Shown: positions 44,244 through 51,448 of the stretch, piece after piece | Numbering within the stretch: the first letter of the stretch is position 1 | Layout of the letters: the number at the start of each line of letters is the position of its first letter | Origin: UBA3210 sp048359995 | GTDB lineage: Bacteria > Bacillota_I > Bacilli_A > RFN20 > CAG-449 | Reading direction: 5' to 3' | Assembly: GCA_048359995.1 (NCBI GenBank) | Contig: DBGCPK010000008.1 | Location: forward strand, 143,520-207,519 | Length of the DNA: 64,000 nucleotides | Program-made: the position numbers and the translations under genes | The notes under the pieces: model-generated | Database searches by the model: none | What the model was told of the DNA's origin: nothing | Seen by the model: only the letters and a program-made list of their open reading frames with translations

Positions 44244-46229
44244 CTAAGATGCTCTCGCGTCGTTTAAATAAAGATCAAACGTTTTCAGCAGTATTTCATA
44301 CACGTCTTTGATGTTCTTGTTGTCGAATTGCGTTGCCGCGCTTGCGAAATGACCGCCTCCGCCGATCTTTTCCATCAGCAGTTGAACGTTGATGCTTCCG
44401 TCACTACGCGCGGAAATCCCGACTTTCTTCTGTTCGATGCGCCCGACGACAAAGCAAGCGTTTATTCCTTTGATCTGCAAAGCCTCCTGCGCGCAGATGG
44501 CCAGCGTCGATCGCTCGATGATATCTTCATCGTCGGCTTGACAGACGATGATGCCGAAATACGGCGTTTTGGCCGTCGCCATAATTTTCATTTTCAAAGC
44601 GTATTCCTCGAATTCCTCTTTCAGGAAGGAATCCGCCGTCGGATTATCGGCTCCGAATTCTTTAAGAATCAACGACGCATCGTAAGTTCTCGGTCCGGTT
44701 TTATTTCGGTAGTAATTCGTGTCGAGCAGAATTCCGCTTAACATCATCGTCGCTATACGAGGCGGTATGATCATTCGCTTCTCGTTGTATCGAATCAGTT
44801 CGGCGACCAACTCCGAAGCGCTGGAAGCAGAAGGCTCGATATGCGAAAACGCCGGTTTTTCTACAAATTCTTCTCCGCGTCTGTGGTGATCTACGATAGC
44901 GACTTTGACCGCCGATTCGACGATCTTCGGATTCATCGTGATAGACGGACGATGAACATCGGTGAGAATGAGCAATGTCGTATATTTCTGTTCTTCCAAA
45001 GCAGCCTTGGAAGAAATCGTCATCTTCTTGATTTCCGGGCCGGTAAAAGACTTCTTGAAAGCTTTCCTTGCTTTATCTTCGACCAGTTTCTCATCATAGA
45101 CGATCTTGACGTCTTTTCCGCACTCCTGAACGAAGAAATACAACCCCAACGCGGATCCAAGCGCGTCCATATCCATATCCTTGTGTCCCATAATCAAAAC
45201 ATTGGACGAATCTTTGATCAACGTTTCTATCGAACGGGACAACACCCGTATTTTCACCCTGTTCCGCTTTACTTTCGCTTCCGTTTTTCCTCCGATGAAA
45301 ATCAAATTTTCTCCGTAAGGCGAGATGACAACCTGATCTCCGCCTCGAGATAAAGCGACGTCCAAAGCCGAGGTTGCCTGATCGTTGAGTTTGACCATAT
45401 CGTCGATTCCCAATGCAAATCCGATCGAAAGCGTCAATTCGTAATCTTCCCCGATGTTTTCTTCCCGAACTTCATTCAAAATGGAAAAATGATCGTCCAG
45501 CATCTTTTCGTACTGCTCGTAATTGGCTATCATCAAATAACTATCTGCGCGATATTTTTTTATGAACACATTATATTTTTTCGCATAACCGATAATGCTC
45601 TTTTGAATCAACGAGAGCATTTCATTTGCCTTGACATCATCCACCAGCGCGACGATATCTTGATAATTGTCGATAGAGATAATGCCGATCGCCGGAGCAT
45701 GCGCTTTCGAAAAGAGAGTTATCGCGTTAAATTCGGTAATGTCTTTGAAAATAAACAGATTCGCATCTTTCAAAAATTTGACTTCGTAAATGCGATTGTT
45801 GTGTTGCACTTTTACCAGATCTTCTCCGTTTTTTAATTTTTTCAGTTCTTCTTTCCACACGAAAATGTTCGTATCGACGATATTGATTTGCTCGTCGCTG
45901 AACCAATCATTGACCCAGATGACATCGTCTTTATCGTCGATCAAAACCAAGCCAATCTGCGCAAAACTATAAACGTCCTGAATGTCGTCGCCGATGATTT
46001 CAACTGTCGCAACATCGTTTTTCAGTTTCGATTTGGAAATCTTGGCGAGTACGATCCAAATAAAGCATAAATCGATAAACAGAGAAGCGCATAAAACGCC
46101 TGTGAGGATCTGAAATAAGAGATCGCTCTTCTCGATCATAAACAAGATAAAAATCGAAGTAACCGCGGCCAATTGAAAAAAGAACAGCCAAAAGGCGAAT
46201 ACCATCGAATTTTTGAGTAATTTTTGCAT
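44244..46229 (-). CDS. gdpP: Cyclic-di-AMP phosphodiesterase GdpP
   Basis: A 661-residue membrane enzyme that hydrolyses c-di-AMP to pApA. Order: two membrane spans (about 8-60), a degenerate PAS domain, a degenerate GGDEF domain (SRGGDQVVI in place of GGDEF), DHH domain (MGHKDMDMDALGSALGL, VDHHRRGEE) and DHHA1 with GGGGHFASAA-type C-terminus. The ATG at 46229 is preferred since GAGGTG precedes it; a GTG lies three codons upstream. Operon with rplI and dnaB. Confidence 0.95.
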   Translation of the reverse strand: MQKLLKNSMVFAFWLFFFQLAAVTSIFILFMIEKSDLLFQILTGVLCASLFIDLCFIWIVLAKISKSKLKNDVATVEIIGDDIQDVYSFAQIGLVLIDDKDDVIWVNDWFSDEQINIVDTNIFVWKEELKKLKNGEDLVKVQHNNRIYEVKFLKDANLFIFKDITEFNAITLFSKAHAPAIGIISIDNYQDIVALVDDVKANEMLSLIQKSIIGYAKKYNVFIKKYRADSYLMIANYEQYEKMLDDHFSILNEVREENIGEDYELTLSIGFALGIDDMVKLNDQATSALDVALSRGGDQVVISPYGENLIFIGGKTEAKVKRNRVKIRVLSRSIETLIKDSSNVLIMGHKDMDMDALGSALGLYFFVQECGKDVKIVYDEKLVEDKARKAFKKSFTGPEIKKMTISSKAALEEQKYTTLLILTDVHRPSITMNPKIVESAVKVAIVDHHRRGEEFVEKPAFSHIEPSASSASELVAELIRYNEKRMIIPPRIATMMLSGILLDTNYYRNKTGPRTYDASLILKEFGADNPTADSFLKEEFEEYALKMKIMATAKTPYFGIIVCQADDEDIIERSTLAICAQEALQIKGINACFVVGRIEQKKVGISARSDGSINVQLLMEKIGGGGHFASAATQFDNKNIKDVYEILLKTFDLYLNDARAS

Positions 46230-46256
46230 TCGGCTCACCTCTTTATCGTTTATTAT

Positions 46257-46282
46257 ACTATATATTTTAATTAATATATAGT
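46257..46282. promoter_or_regulatory. AT-rich palindrome upstream of gdpP
   Basis: ACTATATATT and AATATATAGT are perfect 10-bp arms around a TTAATT centre, directly upstream of a minus-strand TATAAT (46250-46255) that probably starts the gdpP transcript. It could be an operator. No regulator gene is nearby. Confidence 0.5.
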
Positions 46283-46355
46283 AAATCTTTTTTCGAAGTG
46301 CCGAAAAACTTTGGATATGTCGTCCGAAACAAAGAATTTAAAGAGATTTTTCGGC

Positions 46356-46388
46356 AAAAAAAATCACCGCGAAGCGACCCGCGATGAT
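46356..46388 (-). terminator. Terminator of the rpsF-ssb-rpsR operon
   Basis: ATCATCGCG and CGCGGTGAT arms (46363-46388, one G-U pair) followed by seven or more Ts on the minus strand, nine bases after the rpsR stop. Confidence 0.85.
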
Positions 46389-46396
46389 CCATTTGT

Positions 46397-46624
46397 TTAG
46401 TCCGCGACGTATGGAAGCAATGCCATAAAACGCGCATTTTTAATCGCCTGCTCCACCGATCTTTGGTGTTTGGCGCAGGTTCCGGTTACGCGCCGAGGGG
46501 ATATCTTTCCGTTCGGAGAGATAAACTTTTTCAGCAATTCCACATCCTTATAATCAATGGCTTGATTCTTGTTTTTGCAGAAAATACATACCTTTTTTCT
46601 AGGTCTTACTTTTTTAAATCCCAT
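46397..46624 (-). CDS. rpsR: 30S ribosomal protein S18
   Basis: A 75-residue S18 with RPRKKVCIFCKNKNQAIDYKD and the RRVTGTCAKHQRSVEQAIKNAR core. It retains a CxxC at the N-terminus, the zinc-associated C+ form. It is the last gene of rpsF-ssb-rpsR. Confidence 0.97.
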   Translation of the reverse strand: MGFKKVRPRKKVCIFCKNKNQAIDYKDVELLKKFISPNGKISPRRVTGTCAKHQRSVEQAIKNARFMALLPYVAD

Positions 46625-46664
46625 TTTTTATCCTTTCTATTTCCTCGAAGGAAACACTGTTTGC

Positions 46665-47126
46665 CTAAAAAGGCAAATCGTCATCGGTAACATCGATAGA
46701 AGACACGTTTTTATTCTCAGGATGAGTCGATTCAACAGGTGATGGATCGGATTGATATCCGAAATCGTTGCCGCTCGGCTCAACAACCTGCGGCGTTCCG
46801 CTATCTTCTCTCTTTTCGAGAAATTGAACGGAATCGCAAATTACTTCGATCACGCTTACTCGACGCCCGTCTTTCGAATCGTAGGTGCGCTGATTCAGTC
46901 TGCCTTCTACACCGACCAACGAGCCTTTATGCGTAAATCGATTCACATTTTCCGCTTGCTGATTCCATACAGTACACGGAATAAACGAAGCACTCTTCTC
47001 TCCGTTTGGTCCCTTTACACGGTTATCAACTGCAATTGTGAAGGAGGCAACTGATGCTCCGCTCGGGGTTCTTCTCAATTCCGAATCTCTGGTCAAACGA
47101 CCGACTAAAACTACACGATTAATCAT
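46665..47126 (-). CDS. ssb: Single-stranded DNA-binding protein
   Basis: A 153-residue SSB with an OB fold (MINRVVLVGRLTRDSELR, FIPCTVWNQQAENV) and the C-terminal acidic tip DDDLPF that recruits partner proteins. It lies between rpsF and rpsR, as in most Bacillota. Confidence 0.98.
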   Translation of the reverse strand: MINRVVLVGRLTRDSELRRTPSGASVASFTIAVDNRVKGPNGEKSASFIPCTVWNQQAENVNRFTHKGSLVGVEGRLNQRTYDSKDGRRVSVIEVICDSVQFLEKREDSGTPQVVEPSGNDFGYQSDPSPVESTHPENKNVSSIDVTDDDLPF

Positions 47127-47149
47127 TTTCTTTTTCCTCCGTTCGAAGG

Positions 47150-47434
47150 TTATTTTGCAATAACTAAGTGGCGAATTACGTTCGTGTTGATTTTGGCAAT
47201 CCGGTTGAATTCATTGATTACACCGACATTGGCAACCGTCGCATCTACAACGACATAATATCCCTTGATTTCTTTTTTGATCTCATAAGCCAAATCTCTT
47301 AATCCCCATTCGTTGACATTGTCGATAGTTCCTCCGTCGACTGCAAGAATGTTGTTGAGTTTGCCAATCAGTTCGTTCCGATTCGCATCGTCAAGATCGG
47401 CCTTCAGGATATACATAATTTCGTATTTTCTCAT
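47150..47434 (-). CDS. rpsF: 30S ribosomal protein S6
   Basis: A 94-residue S6 (MRKYEIMYILKADLDD, NVNEWGLRDLAYEIKKEIKGYYVVVDA) which binds 16S rRNA as a heterodimer with S18, encoded two genes on. GGGAGG precedes the ATG. The mRNA leader contains a hairpin fitting autoregulation by S6:S18. Confidence 0.97.
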   Translation of the reverse strand: MRKYEIMYILKADLDDANRNELIGKLNNILAVDGGTIDNVNEWGLRDLAYEIKKEIKGYYVVVDATVANVGVINEFNRIAKINTNVIRHLVIAK

Positions 47435-47461
47435 GCTTACACCTCCCTATGGTCTTTTCTG

Positions 47462-47477
47462 GCTACCTCTCGGTAGC
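47462..47477 (-). promoter_or_regulatory. Candidate S6:S18 autoregulatory leader hairpin
   Basis: In the rpsF leader the minus strand has GCTACCGAGAGGTAGC, a perfect 6-bp stem whose loop side carries CCGAG. The published S6:S18-binding leader of bacterial rpsF mRNAs contains a CCGAG-type element, mimicking the 16S rRNA site. It sits 28 bases before the rpsF start. Identification is by motif and position only. Confidence 0.6.
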
Positions 47478-47509
47478 AGAGAGTTAAATGAGCCTTCACA
47501 CTCATCATT

Positions 47510-47538
47510 ACTATAACCGAAGTCATAGGGCAAATCAA
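47510..47538 (-). promoter_or_regulatory. rpsF operon promoter
   Basis: TTGATT (47533-47538), a 17-base spacer and TATAGT (47510-47515) on the minus strand, about 30 bases upstream of the leader hairpin. Confidence 0.6.
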
Positions 47539-47615
47539 ATAAAATTTCAGTTTTGCAAAAACTTCCCTTCATCTAAATTAGTCGTCGAATTCGAGAAAAA
47601 TTCCCAAATATTTTT

Positions 47616-48236
47616 TCAACGGATAAAATTCGTTGATATTTTCTTTTCTTTTTCCGGAAAACCATATTTTTCTCTGCCCAAATCGATCGCCTTGATCAAG
47701 AATGCCATATTTCTTCCCAAAGTTCGCATTGTTTGCAAACCTTCGAGATCTTTTTCCACTTCTTCCGGCGTATTTCCGTGAACTTGATTCCAATATTGAC
47801 TGGAAACCACCATCATTTGATTGATAGTAAAATATTTATTCAATTCATCGAATGTCGCGCTATTGCCGCCTCGTCTTGCCGAAACAACTACCGCGCCGAC
47901 TTTAAACGCTTTATTGAAATGCGTACTGTAAAACAATCGATCGAGAAAAGACACCAGCGTCCCATTTGCCGAGGCATAATAAACCGGCGATCCGATAATT
48001 ATTCCGGCGGCATTTTCGAATTTCGGTGCCGTTTCATTGACTAAGTCGTCAAATACGCACTTCCCGCTGAGATAGCAGGATTTACAAGCAATACAACCGC
48101 GAATGGATTGAGCTCCCACGTGAATGGTTTCGGCTTCAATTCCTTCTTGATTCAATATCTTTTCTATTTCTTGTAAAGCGCGCGCCGTACACCCTCTTAA
48201 ATGAGGGCTACCGTTGATTATTAAAACTTTTGCCAT
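47616..48236 (-). CDS. NADPH-dependent FMN reductase family (iron-sulfur flavoprotein-like)
   Basis: A 206-residue flavodoxin-fold protein. The FMN phosphate loop is LIINGSPHLRGCTARAL, followed by the cysteine group CIACKSCYLSGKC and the IIIGSPVYYASANGTL motif. The compact cysteine motif resembles the iron-sulfur flavoproteins of anaerobes. Probable role: reduction of quinones or other electron acceptors. Monocistronic; a U-turn away from the rpsF operon. Confidence 0.85.
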   Translation of the reverse strand: MAKVLIINGSPHLRGCTARALQEIEKILNQEGIEAETIHVGAQSIRGCIACKSCYLSGKCVFDDLVNETAPKFENAAGIIIGSPVYYASANGTLVSFLDRLFYSTHFNKAFKVGAVVVSARRGGNSATFDELNKYFTINQMMVVSSQYWNQVHGNTPEEVEKDLEGLQTMRTLGRNMAFLIKAIDLGREKYGFPEKEKKISTNFIR

Positions 48237-48348
48237 ATTTCCACCCCTCTTTGATTATATCACGATTACGCTTCTTTTTTTAATCGATAGACAGAAATAG
48301 TTCCTCTGCCTTGCCGGTCCATCTGTTATGGTTTTAACGCTTATTCGT

Positions 48349-48702
48349 TTACCGAACAACGCAAAGAATAGTAATCAAATAGATGATAATTTCGGTCGCA
48401 AAACCTATTAGCCCCATTACAATATAGCGAATTCCATAAAACTTTTGTTTGCCTTTTCGGACATTCGCTGCGATAAGAGCGATCAAATTTAAGAGAAAGC
48501 AAATCGAATAAGAGAGAGTGCCGACAATCAAGTAAAATGTAACTACGATCATCAATCCCGTCCATGCGTTGCTTTCTCCTACTTTATTGCAACCTTCCAA
48601 ATAGTTTTGCATATAGACAAAAAGAAAATAAATTGTTGTAACCGCATAGATTGCGATCGATATGCAAAAAAGTGAGTTTGCAATCTTTTTGTTTCTCTTC
48701 AT
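48349..48702 (-). CDS. Small four-span membrane protein, unknown function
   Basis: A 117-residue hydrophobic protein with four membrane segments (about 9-30, 47-70, 62-80 merging, and 93-115) and short basic loops (NVRKGKQK). No family is recognised. It lies between the flavoprotein gene and the distal end of the CRISPR array. The second reading frame over the same stretch is judged a shadow. Confidence 0.55.
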   Translation of the reverse strand: MKRNKKIANSLFCISIAIYAVTTIYFLFVYMQNYLEGCNKVGESNAWTGLMIVVTFYLIVGTLSYSICFLLNLIALIAANVRKGKQKFYGIRYIVMGLIGFATEIIIYLITILCVVR

Positions 48703-48834
48703 CAGTTTCCCACCTAATTTTTATTGTACAACGATTTATCAAAAAGATACAGCTGGTTTTATAAACTATTTTTCCGATTTTAACGTTTGCTTATTATCCA
48801 TAAATAAAAGTGAAAATATTAAAAATTTCCTCCA

Positions 48835-49530
48835 TTGACCAAGAATTTTTGTTCAACATTACTCTCAAACTACTTTTGTTGGGAATAAAAGATAAATGCC
48901 GTAAGAGTTATACCTTGTTCAACATTACTCTCAAACAGTTGTCGCGGGGGTCATTATTTTTGCCCCGTAAGAGTTATACCTTGTTCAACATTACTCTCAA
49001 ACCAAGTCGCAAGAATAAAATACCATTCCGGTGTAAGAGTTATACCTTGTTCAACATTACTCTCAAACGTGACAGGGGAAGAAGTCACAATCGAATTTGT
49101 AAGAGTTATACCTTGTTCAACATTACTCTCAAACTCTGATGATAGCGCTGTCCGTCAAAGTCGAGTAAGAGTTATACCTTGTTCAACATTACTCTCAAAC
49201 TCGACGCGGAAGGTGTGTTACACGTCAGCGAGTAAGAGTTATACCTTGTTCAACATTACTCTCAAACTCTCGAATTGATCGGCGAAAGCGAAAATCGTAA
49301 GAGTTATACCTTGTTCAACATTACTCTCAAACTCCGAAGATCCGTTGCTCGATTTTTGCCTGGTAAGAGTTATACCTTGTTCAACATTACTCTCAAACAT
49401 GCAGACGCGATTAAAAACGCCGTTTTGGGTAAGAGTTATACCTTGTTCAATATTACTCTCAAACTTTTTCTCCCTCAATTAAAAATCCCTTGTCGTAAGA
49501 GTTATACCTTGTTCAACATTACTCTCAAAC
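48835..49530 (-). CRISPR. Type II-A CRISPR array, 10 full repeats plus a degenerate end repeat
   Basis: Ten 36-bp repeats start at 48901, 48967, 49033, 49099, 49165, 49232, 49297, 49363, 49429 and 49495, separated by spacers of 30 bases (one of 31 and one of 29). Read with the cas genes on the minus strand, each repeat starts GTTTGAGAGTAATGTTG. The repeat at 49429 has one substitution (C to T at 49451). A degenerate copy at 48835-48870 keeps only the first 22 bases and marks the leader-distal end. Transcription is inferred to run right to left, the repeat pairing with the tracrRNA at 55.7 kb. Confidence 0.97.
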
Positions 49531-49565
49531 CTCAAACTTCAAACTGAGATGTGAAGCATACAGAA

Positions 49566-49595
49566 ATCATACGAAATTTCCGCCAAACAAAGCAA
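49566..49595 (-). promoter_or_regulatory. CRISPR leader with candidate array promoter
   Basis: Between the csn2 remnant and the first repeat, the minus strand has TTGCTT (49590-49595), an 18-base spacer and TATGAT (49566-49571), placing the transcript start about 30 bases before the first repeat. A second TATAAT lies at 49600-49605 without a good -35 box. The last leader bases (49531-49555) are a run of CTCAAAC-like motifs echoing the repeat end. Confidence 0.5.
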
Positions 49596-49607
49596 CATAA
49601 TTATACA

Positions 49608-50270
49608 CTAAAATTCACATAAATCATCATCGATTGTAATAGATTGTACTATTTTAGAAAATGATTTTTGGATGAAAGAAATGTTTATTAAAGATAAATC
49701 CAGGTCGCTAATTCGCGAGACAAAAGTTCCATTTCTGCTATATTAAATAACGGCAAAGTATTTATTGCGATTACAAAAGTAAATTTTGAAACTTCTAAAT
49801 TTGCTTTTAATATGAAACTACTTTCTCTATGGGAGTATTAAATTCGTCTTTAAAGCAAAATTTATATAAATTCAGTAATTTTATCATATCAAGTTCTGTC
49901 TCATAATCGACCGGAAGATTTAAATCCATTGATATTTTTTCAATAGGGTCATCGTTTTTTCGTTAATTTCCAATAAGGTTCGGTTATCTTCATTTGTAAG
50001 AAAATGCTCTGAGATTCTTTTGTATAAACTTGTTAATATTCTTTTATTATTTAGATCAATATTAAATAAATCGTTGATGATTAAACAATTTTTATCAAAT
50101 GGAAAAATTTCATGATCGACGCTAAAAATAAAAGTTTCATCGTTTTTATTTATCAAATCGTTGAGTAATCGGTAGTAGAAATTTGAATTTTCTATATTGA
50201 TATTATAAATCTCTCCCGCCTTAATGCAAAATTCCTTTTCAATCCCTTTTATTTTAAAAGTCTTGCTCAT
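49608..50270 (-). pseudogene. csn2: csn2, disrupted by three apparent single-base deletions
   Basis: Csn2 is a ring-forming, DNA-end-binding protein needed for spacer acquisition in type II-A systems. The gene starts at 50270 (MSKTFKIKGIEKEF...), overlapping cas2 by 4 bp, but the frame stops at 49920. Csn2-like sequence continues in a second frame (MDLNLPVDYETELDMIKLL...), then a third (KANLEVSKFTFVIAINTLP...), then a fourth, ending IDDDLCEF at 49608. Restoring one base at the A6 run 49935-49940, near 49809-49812 and near 49708-49711 yields about 221 residues, the usual Csn2 length. Confidence 0.85.
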
Positions 50271-50573
50271 AATTCTATTACCCTTTCATCGCTGTTTATA
50301 ACATCCGTCTTGCTTTCTCCCAATAGCAATTCAATACCGGAAAACTGCTTTTCCGTAATAGTTAAAACAGAAATTTCCCCTTCATCAGGACAATTTCTTT
50401 TAATTTTTTCAAGCGTCAACCGAATAGCTTGAATATCGATTCCCATTTTCACATAAACTGATTTTTGCAACATGTAAAACCCCCATTTTTTTGATATTTT
50501 TTATAAACTTGCGATAGGCCCTTTGTTGGGAAACCTTTTCAACTGGAAGATCAAAAAACAAAATAGCACGCAT
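50267..50573 (-). pseudogene. cas2: cas2, split by a single-base insertion
   Basis: Cas2 is the small structural partner of Cas1 in spacer integration. From an ATG at 50573, five bases after the cas1 stop, the frame reads MRAILFFDLPVEK...IKKMG, then meets a G5 run (50480-50484 on the plus strand as C5) and stops at 50409. With four Gs it would continue FYMLQKSVYVKMG... to NSDERVIEL at 50267, a complete Cas2 of about 101 residues. A 68-codon frame from 50473 covers only the C-terminal two thirds and lacks the first beta strand. Confidence 0.88.
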
Positions 50574-50577
50574 AAAT

Positions 50578-51447
50578 CTATAGCTCATATTCTATAAAAG
50601 TAGCATCCTCGATTGTATTATTATTTAACACAGAAAACATGGATTGTATATATAAATGCAACGCATTGTCCAAAAACACAACACTATTTTTAAATCGCAC
50701 TTGCGATGATAGAAGTTTGATATAAAAATCCTTAAAGTTTTCGTCGTTTATATCACCTTTTGCGACAAAAGAATCGACATATGTTCTTAATGGTTCGAAT
50801 AAATCATACGTCAAATTAAACGAATTGGTTTCTCCTTTGTGATGTATCCCCAACTCTGTCAAGTATCCTGCCATTTTTATTTCACGATTGATTGCGGACA
50901 CGATGATCGAATAGCCATAATTCAAATACTTATTAATCGAGTTAGATAAATCGTCTCTGGAAAAAGAATTTCCAAATAAAGAATTAAAATACACTTTTGC
51001 TGCATGACCCTCTCTATTCGTTATATCTCCGATTTCTATCTCACTGAGATAAATTTCCAGTTTTTTACTATTAACGCGATTTAATCTGACAAGAAGACGA
51101 TATTCGTTTTTTATTTTCTCATAAACAATACGTGTCCATAATTCGTCTTTTATTTTATCGGAAAAATGAATTTGCTGATTAATTTTTTTATATGAACCAT
51201 AATGATTATAGTAGGGCGTTAATTCGAATTGCGGGTTAGACTGAGTGTCACAGAAGATAACCTTTACTTTCTTTTCGATTAAAGCAGAAAGAAGTGCGCA
51301 AGTCAAAGATACACCCGTATTTTGAATAATCAAAATTTCAATTTCATCCAAAAGAACTCTTTTTTCTTCTTCTCCACGGCAAATCAAATAATTCAAAGAA
51401 TATTCCAATTTGCATCTGCTCTTAACAACGATTGTTCGAAAAGCCAT
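50578..51447 (-). CDS. cas1: CRISPR-associated endonuclease Cas1, type II-A
   Basis: A 289-residue integrase that inserts new spacers. It begins MAFRTIVVKSRCKLEY, as type II Cas1 proteins do, one base after the cas9 stop; an upstream in-frame ATG within cas9 is not the start. Metal ligands are seen in NREGHAAKVYF (Glu), LGIHHKGETN (His) and DLFEPLR (Glu). The protein is intact although its partner genes cas2 and csn2 are frameshifted. Confidence 0.95.
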   Translation of the reverse strand: MAFRTIVVKSRCKLEYSLNYLICRGEEEKRVLLDEIEILIIQNTGVSLTCALLSALIEKKVKVIFCDTQSNPQFELTPYYNHYGSYKKINQQIHFSDKIKDELWTRIVYEKIKNEYRLLVRLNRVNSKKLEIYLSEIEIGDITNREGHAAKVYFNSLFGNSFSRDDLSNSINKYLNYGYSIIVSAINREIKMAGYLTELGIHHKGETNSFNLTYDLFEPLRTYVDSFVAKGDINDENFKDFYIKLLSSQVRFKNSVVFLDNALHLYIQSMFSVLNNNTIEDATFIEYEL

Positions 51448-51448
51448 A

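Noticed and set aside
48810..49547. Several open frames (66-110 codons) with a repeated SYTLFNITLK-like peptide
   Set aside because: They are translations of the CRISPR repeats; the periodicity is 36-bp repeats plus 30-bp spacers and there is no ribosome site.
50480..50484. Programmed ribosomal frameshift to make full-length Cas2
   Set aside because: No known slippery pattern or stimulatory structure is seen, and Cas2 is not known to use frameshifting; mutation or sequence error is simpler.
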